This document shows, piece by piece, positions 1 to 7,185 of a stretch of DNA of 28,406 nt (position 1 is its first letter; every line of letters starts with the position of its first letter). This stretch comes from an uncultured Clostridia bacterium (GTDB taxonomy: Bacteria; Bacillota; Clostridia; Oscillospirales; Acutalibacteraceae), in assembly GCA_937916195.1 (NCBI GenBank), contig CALFTO010000095.1:1-28406 (forward strand). The letters are read 5' to 3'. The position numbers were made by a program, and so were the translations under genes. The notes beneath the pieces are model-generated. The model saw only the letters and a list, made by a program, of their open reading frames with translations. It did no database searches and was not told where the DNA came from.

Positions 1-1030
1 CGTTTTCAAAAGATGTTCTGTGGTCCTTTGCAAGTGTATATGGCATAAACACATACGAACGGATTTGGCTACCCCAAGCGATTTCTTTATGGTCGCCCTT
101 GATATCCTCGATTTTTGCAAGGTGCTCGCGTTCTTTAATCTCAATAAGCTTTGATTTGAGCATTGTCATTGCAACCTCGCGATTCTGGTGCTGACTTCGT
201 TCAACCTGACAGGATACCACAATGCCTGTGGGCTTGTGTGTAAGACGAACTGCCGATGAGGTTTTGTTAACCTTTTGTCCGCCCGCACCGCTTGCACGGT
301 AAACCGCCATTTCAATGTCGTCGGGGTTGATTTCAACATTTGTGTCCTCGTCGATTTCGGGCATAACTTCAAGTGATGCAAAAGAAGTGTGACGTCTGCC
401 TGATGAGTCAAAGGGTGAAATTCGGACAAGACGGTGAATTCCTGCTTCGCTTTTCATAAAGCCGTAAGCATTTTCGCCCTCAATGAGAATGCAGGCAGAT
501 TTAAGTCCTGCCTCGTCGCCGTCAAGATAGTCAAGAGTTGAAACTTTATAGCCGTGGCGCTCGCCCCAGCGGTTGTACATTCTGAAAAGCATTTCTGCCC
601 AGTCTTGAGCCTCTGTTCCGCCTGCACCTGCGTGGAATGTGAGAATAGCGTTCTTTGAGTCATATTCACCTGTGAGAAGTGTAGAAAGTGTCATAGAATC
701 AAGGTCTTTTTCGAACTTTTCTACACCATAAGTACATTCGTCAACGAGACTTTCGTCCTCTTCTTCGTCAGCCAATTCTATCATAACAAGAGCATCTTCG
801 AAATCTCCCTTGAGCTTTTCGTAAGCAGAAACCTTGTTTTTAAGCACGCTTGTTCTCTGCAAAACCTTTTGAGAATTCTGAATATCGTCCCAAAAGCCCT
901 CTTGCGCTTGCTGTTCTTCAAGGTTTGCTATTTCGTTTTTCATTTTTTCAAGGCCCAAGGCATCTGCCAAGTTTGAAAGCTCATCCTCATGGCTTAAAAG
1001 TTTCAATTTTAATTCTTCGTACTGAAGCAT
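1..1030 (-). CDS. prfB: Peptide chain release factor 2 (RF2), 3' end missing
   Basis: RF2 recognises UGA and UAA stop codons in the ribosomal A site and triggers peptide release. The 343 visible residues cover nearly the whole family length (about 365). The N-terminal part is a helical coiled region with many Glu and Lys. The release-factor core follows, with HAGAGGTEAQDWAEML, the stop-codon-reading neighbourhood RISPFDSSGRRHTSFAS (SPF is the RF2 tripeptide; RF1 has PxT), and the catalytic loop RASGAGGQKVNKTSSAVR with GGQ. The sequence runs off the window in SYVFMPYTLAKDHRT, typical of RF2 just before its C-terminus. The start ATG has GCGAGG upstream at good spacing. The usual programmed +1 frameshift site (CTT TGA C) is absent: the equivalent codons read CTT GAA in one continuous frame. 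The gene is separated from its upstream neighbour by a terminator hairpin. Confidence 0.96.
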   Translation of the reverse strand, partial: MLQYEELKLKLLSHEDELSNLADALGLEKMKNEIANLEEQQAQEGFWDDIQNSQKVLQRTSVLKNKVSAYEKLKGDFEDALVMIELADEEEDESLVDECTYGVEKFEKDLDSMTLSTLLTGEYDSKNAILTFHAGAGGTEAQDWAEMLFRMYNRWGERHGYKVSTLDYLDGDEAGLKSACILIEGENAYGFMKSEAGIHRLVRISPFDSSGRRHTSFASLEVMPEIDEDTNVEINPDDIEMAVYRASGAGGQKVNKTSSAVRLTHKPTGIVVSCQVERSQHQNREVAMTMLKSKLIEIKEREHLAKIEDIKGDHKEIAWGSQIRSYVFMPYTLAKDHRTSFEN

Positions 1031-1129
1031 ATTTTTTTACCTCGCTTAATGTTTTGTAAATTATAGTAGCAATTATCTGTCACTTGTCCGTTAAATAAGA
1101 CATAAAATGAATTAAGACTGCCATCGCTT

Positions 1130-1172
1130 AAAAATATGGGTAGGACTTTCCTTTTAAATAGCCCATATTTTT
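1130..1172 (-). terminator. Terminator hairpin downstream of the proBA-associated gene
   Basis: A perfect 11-bp inverted repeat, AAAAATATGGG (1130-1140) and CCCATATTTTT (1162-1172), flanks a 21-base loop. Read on the minus strand it follows the stop at 1191 and ends in a T run, so it fits an intrinsic terminator for the operon above and insulates prfB. The stem is AT-rich with a long loop, so strength is uncertain. Confidence 0.6.
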
Positions 1173-1190
1173 GATGGATTTGATATATTG

Positions 1191-1997
1191 CTACTGTTCA
1201 GCTTCAGCGTCTGCCGATGTCTGCTCTTCGGTTGAAGAGGGAGGCACGGTGGTTGTGTCGCTTGCTACAATATCGTCGTTTGGCTCTTCGGTGGAGGGCT
1301 CTGTGGGCTCGGTTGTAGCAACTTCGGGAGTGGTTGTGTTCTGAATAGCTGAAATATAAAGATTATCGTTCTGTTCACGAAGGGTAATCTTTATATATTT
1401 GTCGGGGGCGGGGGCAATCATATCACCGTTTTCGCCTTGCTCCCACGCATCACCTGCAAGGCAGGCAACCGTAAGCACTACTGTGTCTGACGAAGTAGTT
1501 TTATCAACTACCTGTGGAGTATAAATAGGCGAGATACCCGTAAGTGGAACGGTATAGCTTTCGGTTTTTGAGTCGTATACGAATTCAAGCTCGTAGCCCT
1601 CAATTGTCTGGTGAGTGGGAGTGACTTCTGTGCCGAAAAGCTCAACGAATTCTTCTTCTACCGCAGTTTTTGGAACAACAAGTCCGCTTTCGTTACTTTC
1701 AAAGGTGTCGGGAGCAATATCGCTCTTAAGAAGTGACCAGATTGAGATTTCCATAAGCTGAGTCATATCAGCCTTTGTAATATCGTCAAAGGTGTCGGGG
1801 TCAATAAGCACAACAGGAGTAAGAATTGTGTTGTATTCTTCATAATGCTTACTCTTTTCAACGGCCGTGCCGATGCCCTTAACTGCAGAAACAACAATTG
1901 TAACAATACCGATTGCCGCGAGAATGATTATAAGGCTTCCCACAGGGAATGCGGCTTTATGAGTGCCTCTGTGCTTTTTTGCTTTTTCTTCTGCCAT
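1191..1997 (-). CDS. Membrane-anchored protein of unknown function with Thr/Glu-rich tail
   Basis: 268 residues; I do not recognise the family. Residues 1-16 are charged (MAEEKAKKHRGTHKAA), residues about 17-40 form one hydrophobic segment (FPVGSLIIILAAIGIVTIVV), and the rest is predicted outside the cell. The outer part (about 50-215) is a mixed alpha/beta domain with no recognisable catalytic motif. The last 45 residues are low-complexity and rich in Thr, Glu and Pro, as in wall-spanning linkers of Clostridia. The ATG directly follows the proA stop (TAA then ATG), with GGTGAG inside the end of proA as ribosome site, so it is the third gene of a proB-proA operon and probably translationally coupled. 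No link to proline synthesis is visible; the shared transcript may be coincidental. Confidence 0.75.
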   Translation of the reverse strand: MAEEKAKKHRGTHKAAFPVGSLIIILAAIGIVTIVVSAVKGIGTAVEKSKHYEEYNTILTPVVLIDPDTFDDITKADMTQLMEISIWSLLKSDIAPDTFESNESGLVVPKTAVEEEFVELFGTEVTPTHQTIEGYELEFVYDSKTESYTVPLTGISPIYTPQVVDKTTSSDTVVLTVACLAGDAWEQGENGDMIAPAPDKYIKITLREQNDNLYISAIQNTTTPEVATTEPTEPSTEEPNDDIVASDTTTVPPSSTEEQTSADAEAEQ

Positions 1998-3236
1998 TTA
2001 TCTCACCTGACCCTTTCCGTAAATTTTGTATTTAAAGGAATTCAATTGCGGGAGACCCAAAGGTCCTCTCGCGTGAAGCTTTTGAGTTGAAATTCCAATT
2101 TCTGCACCAAACCCGAATTCGCCGCCGTCGGTAAAACGAGTGCTTACATTGTGGTAAACCGCCGAAGAATCAACAGCGTTCATAAATTTTTCAGCATTTT
2201 CAGCGTTTTCAGTAACAATACATTCACTGTGACCTGACGAATATTTTCTTATGTGTTCAATTGCCTCGTCAAGTGAAGAAACAATCTTAACGGACATTTT
2301 GTAATCAAGATATTCGCGATAATAATCTTCTTCGGTCGCCACTTCAATGTCGGGGCAGATTTCGCGAGCAATCTCGTCACCGTAAAGAATAACATTCTTT
2401 TCATCAAGGCGAGCTTTGATTGCTATGAGTGCATATTCAGCGATGTCCTTGTGAATAAGCAAGCTTTCAGCGGTGTTGCATACAGAAATTCGCTGAGTTT
2501 TTGCGTTGAATATAATTTCTGTTGCCATATCAATGTCTGCTTCGCTGTCAACATAAATATGACAATTGCCAACGCCTGTTTCAATTACGGGTACTGTTGA
2601 GTTCTCAACAACAGCGTTTATAAGTGATGCGCTTCCGCGTGGGATAAGCACATCTACATATTTATTCATTCGCATTAAAGCAGTAGAACTTTCGCGAGAA
2701 GTGTCGCGGACAAGTTCAATAATATCGGGGTTAAAGCCTGAGTTTTTAACTGCTTCACGCATAATATCCATAATAACAGAATTTGAGTTGAATGCCTCTT
2801 TGCCACCGCGAAGAATTGCGGTGTTGCCTGCCTTAATGGCGAGTGCTGCCGCGTCACTTGTAACATTGGGACGGGCCTCGTAAATTATGCCGATTACACC
2901 TAAAGGCACACTGACACGCTGAATTTTCATTCCGTTAGGTCGTTCGGTTTCCCAAAGAATTCTGCCAACGGGGTCGGGGAGTGAAATAACCCCCTCAATG
3001 CCCTGTGCCATACCCTCAATTCTGTCAGAATTCAGCATAAGACGGTCAATGAGAGATTCTGCCATACCGTTTTCTCTGCCGTTTTCAATATCAAGGGCGT
3101 TTGCTTCAAGAATTTTATTGCAATTCTCACGCAAGGCATCTGCCATTGCCTGTAATATTCTGTTTTTATCTTCTGTTGATGTGATTGCAAGAACTGCCGC
3201 CGCAGCTTTTGCCTTTTTGCCGATTTCTGTAAGCAT
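1998..3236 (-). CDS. proA: Gamma-glutamyl phosphate reductase
   Basis: Catalyses the NADPH-dependent reduction of gamma-glutamyl phosphate to glutamate-5-semialdehyde, the second step of proline synthesis, in the cytoplasm. 412 residues is the normal length for this aldehyde-dehydrogenase-fold enzyme. Visible family signatures are VPLGVIGIIYEARPNVTSDA (residues 110-129), AILRGGKEA (140-148), LIPRGSASLI, PVIETGVGNCHIYVD (216-230) and the catalytic cysteine in QRISVCNTAES (Cys253). The C-terminal GGEFGFGAEIGIST and LHARGPLGL are also typical. The start has GGGGAA just upstream, and only two bases separate it from the proB stop. Regulation is not visible here beyond the shared promoter in front of proB. 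Confidence 0.98.
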   Translation of the reverse strand: MLTEIGKKAKAAAAVLAITSTEDKNRILQAMADALRENCNKILEANALDIENGRENGMAESLIDRLMLNSDRIEGMAQGIEGVISLPDPVGRILWETERPNGMKIQRVSVPLGVIGIIYEARPNVTSDAAALAIKAGNTAILRGGKEAFNSNSVIMDIMREAVKNSGFNPDIIELVRDTSRESSTALMRMNKYVDVLIPRGSASLINAVVENSTVPVIETGVGNCHIYVDSEADIDMATEIIFNAKTQRISVCNTAESLLIHKDIAEYALIAIKARLDEKNVILYGDEIAREICPDIEVATEEDYYREYLDYKMSVKIVSSLDEAIEHIRKYSSGHSECIVTENAENAEKFMNAVDSSAVYHNVSTRFTDGGEFGFGAEIGISTQKLHARGPLGLPQLNSFKYKIYGKGQVR

Positions 3237-3238
3237 AA

Positions 3239-4024
3239 TTATTTCCCCTTAAAGAAAGTTCCAACCTGCTTGCCGTCAAGGGCTTTGTAAATCTCTGTCG
3301 GATTTTCGCCGTTCATAACTATTGTGTCAATTCCCGCACCCATTGCGATTTCAGCCGCGTGAAGCTTTGTTACCATTCCGCCCGTGCCGAGAGTTGAGCC
3401 CCTGCCACCTGCTATTGCATATAAATCCTCGTTAATTACAGTTACAACGGGGATAAGCTTTGCATCTTCGTTTTCGGTGGGGTTAGCGTCATAAAGCCCG
3501 TCAATATCGGTAAGAATTATGAGTGCATCTGCATTAATAAGCTTTGCAACGATTGCAGAAAGTGAGTCGTTATCACCATAAACGATTTCTTCAACGGCAA
3601 CGCTGTCGTTTTCATTGATAATAGGAATTGCGCCAAAATCGAAAAGCTTGTTGAAAGTGTTAACAAGATTTTGTCTTCTTTCGTCATTTTCAACGTCACT
3701 TTTTGTGATGAGTAACTGACCTACTGTGTGACCGTATTCACCGAAAAGCTTGTCATACATAAACATAAGCTCGCATTGACCGATTGTTGCCGCCGCCTGC
3801 TTGCCTGCTGTGTCGGCGGGTTTTTCTTTAAGTCCAAGTTTGCCAACGCCAACGCCGATTGCTCCGCTTGTGACGAGAGCCACCTCAATGCCGGAGTTCA
3901 CAATGTCAGAAAGCACGCTGACTAATTTGTGCATTCTTCTTATATTCGTTTTACCTGTGCTGTATGTAAGGGTTGAAGTGCCAACCTTTACAACAATACG
4001 TTTAACATTCTTTAAAACTGCCAT
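3239..4024 (-). CDS. proB: Glutamate 5-kinase, short form without PUA domain
   Basis: Phosphorylates glutamate with ATP to gamma-glutamyl phosphate, the first and feedback-controlled step of proline synthesis. The amino-acid-kinase fold is complete: RIVVKVGTSTL near the N-terminus, VTSGAIGVGVGKLG, the substrate-binding INENDSVAVEEI, GDNDSLSAIVAKLI, ADALIILTDIDGLYDANP and GTGGMVTKLHAAEIA. At 261 residues it stops after the kinase domain; the C-terminal PUA domain of the E. coli enzyme (367 residues) is absent, as in some other Firmicutes. I chose the ATG at 4024 because GAGG lies eight bases upstream; an in-frame extension up to 4075 has no ribosome site and starts in AT-rich DNA. It is followed after two bases by proA. 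Confidence 0.97.
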   Translation of the reverse strand: MAVLKNVKRIVVKVGTSTLTYSTGKTNIRRMHKLVSVLSDIVNSGIEVALVTSGAIGVGVGKLGLKEKPADTAGKQAAATIGQCELMFMYDKLFGEYGHTVGQLLITKSDVENDERRQNLVNTFNKLFDFGAIPIINENDSVAVEEIVYGDNDSLSAIVAKLINADALIILTDIDGLYDANPTENEDAKLIPVVTVINEDLYAIAGGRGSTLGTGGMVTKLHAAEIAMGAGIDTIVMNGENPTEIYKALDGKQVGTFFKGK

Positions 4025-4065
4025 AATAATGCCTCGATATAAGTATAAATAATTATAATCAGTAT

Positions 4066-4094
4066 ATTTTATCATACATTTTAAGATTTAACAA
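4066..4094 (-). promoter_or_regulatory. Promoter of the proB-proA operon
   Basis: On the minus strand TTGTTA (4094-4089) is followed after 17 bases by TAAAAT (4071-4066), about 40 bases before the proB ATG. The match to a vegetative (sigma-A) promoter is 4/6 and 5/6 with ideal spacing. Confidence 0.55.
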
Positions 4095-4129
4095 CAGTTT
4101 TTGGCAGATTTTCCGCAATACTGCGTTGC

Positions 4130-4185
4130 TATAAAAACACAAAGTCCAAAGTGCAAAGTGTGGGGTCGGAGACGCAATTATATAT
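4130..4185. repeat. Degenerate copy of an intergenic repeat
   Basis: Contains AAAGTCCAAAGTGCAAAGTG followed by GGGGTCGGAGAC, resembling the AAAGTG/GCAAA module at 20595-20625 and the CGGGCACAGAGAC-type modules at 21333 and 27241. It is too decayed to fold into a clear hairpin, so membership is uncertain. Confidence 0.3.
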
Positions 4186-4194
4186 TAATCCTAT

Positions 4195-4249
4195 AAAAAT
4201 TGAGAAAAATATATGAAAATTCAAGAAAATATTTGAAAAAGTGAGAAAA
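4195..4249 (+). promoter_or_regulatory. Phased A-tracts, probable curved DNA upstream of a promoter
   Basis: Six A-tracts of 4-5 bases begin at 4195, 4205, 4216, 4226, 4236 and 4246, a period of about 10.2 bases, close to one helical turn. Such phasing is the classical cause of intrinsic DNA bending. The block ends about 60 bases upstream of the -35 box at 4308. In the 352-base gap between proB and the next gene I otherwise see only the proB promoter, the decayed repeat at 4130-4185 and the promoter at 4308-4336. Confidence 0.6.
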
Positions 4250-4307
4250 GGGCATTGTGTACAATAAAATTGTTAAAAATTTGTCAAAAAAAGTCACAAA
4301 AACACGC

Positions 4308-4336
4308 TTGAAGTTCACGTGAACCTATGATATAAT
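4308..4336 (+). promoter_or_regulatory. Promoter of the regulator-NfeD-SPFH operon with palindromic operator
   Basis: TTGAAG (4308-4313), a 17-base spacer and a perfect TATAAT (4331-4336) form a strong vegetative promoter about 40 bases upstream of the first ATG. The perfect 12-base palindrome GTTCACGTGAAC (4313-4324) overlaps the end of the -35 box and sits in the spacer, a position where a bound repressor or MerR-type activator would control initiation. The first gene of the operon encodes a DNA-binding protein, so autoregulation is a reasonable inference. Confidence 0.75.
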
Positions 4337-4376
4337 CATATCACGCTTAAGAAAGGAACACAAAGGAGGTGTGAAA

Positions 4377-4937
4377 ATGTTAGATTTGATTCCGGGTACG
4401 GTTCTCAAATTTAACAGCTCTGCAGCGGATGATTGCTATTCTGTAATCTCGCCGTTGCTGACAGTTACAAGGGGGCTCACGCTGGCGCAAGTCAGAGCGC
4501 TGACTGGGCTCGAAGCATCAACAATTCAAAATTGGGTAAAACGCGGTTGGGTGAAAAATCCCGAAGGAAAGCGTTACGGCGAGGAGCAAGTGGTCCGCAT
4601 TATACTAATAAATATGATGCGCGGTTCAATGCAGCTTGAGCAAATCGCATACCTTTTGGCCTATATCAATGGGTCGGTGGAGGACCGTTCAGACGACATT
4701 TTGCCCGACAGAGAGTTGTTTAACATTCTCTGCAGCATAACATACATATGCGAGCAGAAAGGCGTTTCTGATAATGCATATCTTGACAAGGTGATTGATG
4801 CACAGGTTGAAAGCTCTGGCATCAACGACTATGTTTCGCAGAAACGCTTGCGAACTGCGCTGAGGGCTATGGTGCTGGCATTTCTCTCAACACAAATGAG
4901 AGAAGAAGCGCAGAAAGCATTTTTACAGTTGGTGTAA
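4377..4937 (+). CDS. DUF1836-type helix-turn-helix regulator
   Basis: 186-residue predicted DNA-binding protein. Residues about 33-75 form a MerR-like helix-turn-helix: LTLAQVRALTGLEASTIQNW, then VKRGWVKNPEGKRYGEEQV, where the RGW and KRY wing resemble DUF1836 proteins (N-Y-V-K..G...K-K-Y). Residues about 76-100 (RIILINMMRGSMQLEQIAYL) match the following helix of that family. The C-terminal half is all-helical and could be a dimerisation or sensing part. The ATG at 4377 is chosen because AAAGGAGGT lies six bases upstream; a GTG six bases earlier would abut that site. It heads a four-gene operon with membrane-stress-type proteins (NfeD, SPFH) and probably controls it via the palindrome at 4313-4324. 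YkrK of Bacillus, a relative, represses a membrane-protease gene, which would fit this context. Confidence 0.75.
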   Translation: MLDLIPGTVLKFNSSAADDCYSVISPLLTVTRGLTLAQVRALTGLEASTIQNWVKRGWVKNPEGKRYGEEQVVRIILINMMRGSMQLEQIAYLLAYINGSVEDRSDDILPDRELFNILCSITYICEQKGVSDNAYLDKVIDAQVESSGINDYVSQKRLRTALRAMVLAFLSTQMREEAQKAFLQLV

Positions 4938-4950
4938 AGGAGGGTTAAAA

Positions 4951-5286
4951 ATGACAAATTTGTATGTATCAATTTCACCAAATGAAGTTGCAAAACTTAT
5001 TACTGATACTATTGTCAATAATTCTATTACAGGTGAATTGATTGATGAATATGTAACAGATACAGATAACGGCAAAACAGTGATTGTTCAGATTTATGAA
5101 AAACACTATTATCGTGCAGGTAACCGTCTTACCCTTACTGTTGTGATTGATAACCTTTCAGGAAGAACGCACATTCACGCAATTGGTGGTGGAGGAGGTC
5201 AAGGTCTTTTTAGAATAGACTATGGTGCTTCCGAAAGCTTTGAGGACTGTATTTACGATGCGATTTACAAGTACATTATAAAATAG
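4951..5286 (+). CDS. Small DUF6054-like protein
   Basis: 111 residues, no signal peptide or membrane segment, so probably cytoplasmic. The sequence alternates beta-strand stretches (GKTVIVQIYEKHYY, LTLTVVIDNLSG) with a glycine run (IGGGGGQGLFRIDYGASESF) and an amphipathic C-terminal helix. The D-x-G-A-S-x-S-F segment is reminiscent of the DUF6054 family of small Firmicutes proteins, but this is recalled from family appearance and not tested. No catalytic residues stand out. It has a good ribosome site (AAAGGAGGG) and lies 13 bases after the regulator and 10 before the NfeD gene, so it is surely co-transcribed; a role with the NfeD/SPFH pair is inferred only from position. Confidence 0.7.
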   Translation: MTNLYVSISPNEVAKLITDTIVNNSITGELIDEYVTDTDNGKTVIVQIYEKHYYRAGNRLTLTVVIDNLSGRTHIHAIGGGGGQGLFRIDYGASESFEDCIYDAIYKYIIK

Positions 5287-5296
5287 GAGGTTACAT

Positions 5297-5737
5297 ATGG
5301 AATATCTTATGCAAAATCCGTGGATTGCGTGGCTTGCCGTGGCAGTTTTCTTCCTTGTGGTTGAATTGCTAACAACAACGCTTGTGTCAATCTGGTTTGT
5401 TCCTGCGGCAATTATAACCTGTCTTTTAACCTTTGTTATAGACAGCGTGGTGTGGCAGATTGCAATTTTTGTAGTGCTGAGCGCTATCTTTATGGTGGTT
5501 GCACGTAAAATTTACAAAAAGCACATTAAAAAGCCCGTTGACGATGTTGACCAGAACGAAAAGCTTCTCGGCAAGGCGGCACTTGTAACAGAAGACACAA
5601 ACGCAATCTCAGGCAGAATTCTCGTTGGCGACGTTTATTGGCGTGCAGTCAGCGAAAACGGTAATACTATTCCCAAAGGGGAAACCGTGGTTATAAAGAG
5701 TGTGAATGGCACAACTCTTGTAATAAATAAATTATAA
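5297..5737 (+). CDS. NfeD-like membrane protein
   Basis: 146 residues. Residues about 8-65 hold two or three hydrophobic helices (WIAWLAVAVFFLVVELLTTT; IWFVPAAIITCLLTFVI; VVWQIAIFVVLSAIFMVVA), followed by a basic loop (RKIYKKHIKK). Residues about 88-146 form the NfeD C-terminal OB-fold beta barrel (LLGKAALVTEDTN, GRILVGDVYWRAVSENG, IPKGETVVIKSVNGTTLVI). This is the short NfeD type without a ClpP-like protease domain. NfeD proteins are nearly always encoded next to SPFH/stomatin genes, as here, and the pair is thought to build a membrane microdomain scaffold. Ribosome site TAGGAGGT seven bases before the ATG. Confidence 0.92.
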   Translation: MEYLMQNPWIAWLAVAVFFLVVELLTTTLVSIWFVPAAIITCLLTFVIDSVVWQIAIFVVLSAIFMVVARKIYKKHIKKPVDDVDQNEKLLGKAALVTEDTNAISGRILVGDVYWRAVSENGNTIPKGETVVIKSVNGTTLVINKL

Positions 5738-5752
5738 AAAAGGAGAAAAATT

Positions 5753-6646
5753 ATGGAATTCTTGATTATCCCTATCATTCTTATCGCGATTGTTATCGCA
5801 ATCATCGTGGCAAATGTACGCATAGTACCTCAGGCAAATGCCTATGTTATTGAGCGTCTCGGCGCATATCACGACACTTGGGACACAGGTCTTCACGTGA
5901 AAATCCCGATTATCGACCGAGTTGCAAAACGAGTAAGCTTAAAAGAGGCAGTTGTTGACTTCCCACCCCAGCCCGTTATCACAAAGGATAACGTTACAAT
6001 GTCAATCGATACAGTTGTGTTCTACCGCATTATCGACCCCAAGCTTTACACATACGGTGTTGAAAGACCTATGATGGCTATTGAAAACCTCACAGCAACT
6101 ACACTTCGTAACATCATCGGTGACCTTGAGCTTGACGCTACTCTTACATCAAGAGATACAATCAACTCAAAGATTACTGAAGTTCTTGACGAAGCAACAG
6201 ACGCATGGGGTATCAAAATCAACCGTGTTGAGCTTAAGAATATTATGCCTCCTCGCGAAATTCAGGATTCAATGGAGAAGCAGATGAAGGCTGAACGTGA
6301 ACGCCGTGAAAAGATTTTGCAGGCTGAAGGTGAAAAGAAGGCTGCAATCCTTGTTGCAGAGGGTGAAAAGGAATCTGCAATTCTTCGTGCTGACGCTATC
6401 AAGGAATCAAAAATCCGTGAAGCAGAGGGTGAAGCTGCTGCTATCCTTAAGATTCAAGAAGCAACCGCTGCCGGTATTGAAATGATTAACAAGGTTAATC
6501 CAAGTCAGGAATTCATCAGCATCAAGGCTCTTGAATCCTTTGAAAAGGCTGCCGACGGCAAGGCAACAAAGATTATTATCCCCTCAGAAATTCAGGGGCT
6601 TGCAGGTCTTGCAACATCATTGACAGAATTAGCGAAAAAAGATTAA
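5753..6646 (+). CDS. SPFH/stomatin-family membrane scaffold protein (QmcA-like)
   Basis: 297 residues. An N-terminal hydrophobic anchor (residues 2-20) is followed by the SPFH/band-7 domain: VPQANAYVIERLGAYHDTWDTGLHVKIPIID, SLKEAVVDFPPQPVITKDNV, ATTLRNIIGDLELDATLTSRD and IKINRVELKNIMPP. Residues about 180-245 form a long charged coiled coil with the family's EGE repeats (QAEGEKKAAILVAEGEKESA). The C-terminus is hydrophobic and Ala/Gly-rich. Proteins of this type oligomerise into large membrane rings and organise local lipid and protease partners; the neighbouring NfeD is the usual partner. Fifteen bases separate it from the NfeD gene, and a strong terminator follows. Confidence 0.94.
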   Translation: MEFLIIPIILIAIVIAIIVANVRIVPQANAYVIERLGAYHDTWDTGLHVKIPIIDRVAKRVSLKEAVVDFPPQPVITKDNVTMSIDTVVFYRIIDPKLYTYGVERPMMAIENLTATTLRNIIGDLELDATLTSRDTINSKITEVLDEATDAWGIKINRVELKNIMPPREIQDSMEKQMKAERERREKILQAEGEKKAAILVAEGEKESAILRADAIKESKIREAEGEAAAILKIQEATAAGIEMINKVNPSQEFISIKALESFEKAADGKATKIIIPSEIQGLAGLATSLTELAKKD

Positions 6647-6649
6647 AAA

Positions 6650-6731
6650 TACGCGTAGGGACAGAACTCCTGTTCTGTCCGCAATAAAATAGGGCGGAGG
6701 GCTTGCTCCCTCCGTCAACGCTAAGGCGTTG
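6650..6731. repeat. Intergenic hairpin repeat cluster
   Basis: Three hairpins stand in a row: GGACAGAAC/GTTCTGTCC (6659-6667/6672-6680), CGGAGGG/CCCTCCG (6695-6701/6708-6714) with GGGCTTGCTCCC at its centre, and AACGC/GCGTT (6717-6721/6726-6730). The central GGGCTTGCTCCCC-type hairpin recurs at 20634-20654, which suggests a dispersed intergenic repeat. Confidence 0.65.
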
Positions 6732-6734
6732 CCA

Positions 6735-6762
6735 CCTCCCTCGTCAGAGGGAGGATTTTTTT
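6735..6762 (+). terminator. Terminator of the NfeD-SPFH operon
   Basis: Perfect 8-bp GC-rich stem CCTCCCTC/GAGGGAGG (6735-6742/6747-6754) with a four-base loop, followed by ATTTTTTTT. Classical intrinsic terminator. Confidence 0.9.
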
Positions 6763-6880
6763 GCTTATTTTTACTATACATAATTATATATAAATACTTT
6801 TTTTCGGGCGGATTTGGGCATCCGCGCCTTATTTTTCTTAGCATAATTATTATTTTTATGTAAAATATAACAATTTTTTC

Positions 6881-6924
6881 AAAAATAGTTAAAAAACGTC
6901 TGAAAAGTCGAAAAATAGTTAAAA
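6881..6924 (+). promoter_or_regulatory. 14-base direct repeat and phased A-tracts upstream of the surface-protein operon
   Basis: AAAAATAGTTAAAA occurs at 6881-6894 and 6911-6924, exactly 30 bases apart (about three helical turns). A-tracts start at 6881, 6891, 6903, 6911 and 6921, again near helical phase. The block lies about 130 bases before the -35 box of the next operon. In the 539-base gap 6647-7185 the remaining sequence (6763-6880, 6925-7055) is AT-rich with no gene or clear site that I can see. Confidence 0.45.
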
Positions 6925-7055
6925 TACTACTAAATAAATGTTTTATTAAACACTTTAAATCGTTGGTGTTCATAAAACGGTCATAATTTATAGTATATTG
7001 CTAAAATAATTGCAAAAGCTGTCGAGAAACTAACAATTTTATACAATAAAAAGTG

Positions 7056-7084
7056 TTGACAAATAAACAAATCAAGTGTAAAAT
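7056..7084 (+). promoter_or_regulatory. Promoter of the 13-gene surface-protein operon
   Basis: Perfect TTGACA (7056-7061), a 17-base spacer and TAAAAT (7079-7084). Transcription would begin near 7091, leaving a leader of about 95 bases before the TTG start at 7186. The leader contains a short AT-rich dyad (ATAGT/ACTAT near 7112-7124) of unknown meaning. It is the only convincing promoter I found before the terminator at 20563. Confidence 0.75.
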
Positions 7085-7185
7085 CATACTGTTAAAATAG
7101 ATAATAGTATCATAGTATAACTATAGTTATCTTTTAATTTTATACCTTTTGGTGAAATCAGCATTACTTTTTGGAGGAACTTGTT

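Noticed and set aside
850..1059. Plus-strand 69-codon frame opposite prfB
   Set aside because: It is an antisense shadow of the conserved RF2 coding sequence with no ribosome site.
4371..4376. GTG at 4371 as start of the DUF1836-type regulator
   Set aside because: It directly abuts the AAAGGAGGT site; the ATG at 4377 has correct spacing.
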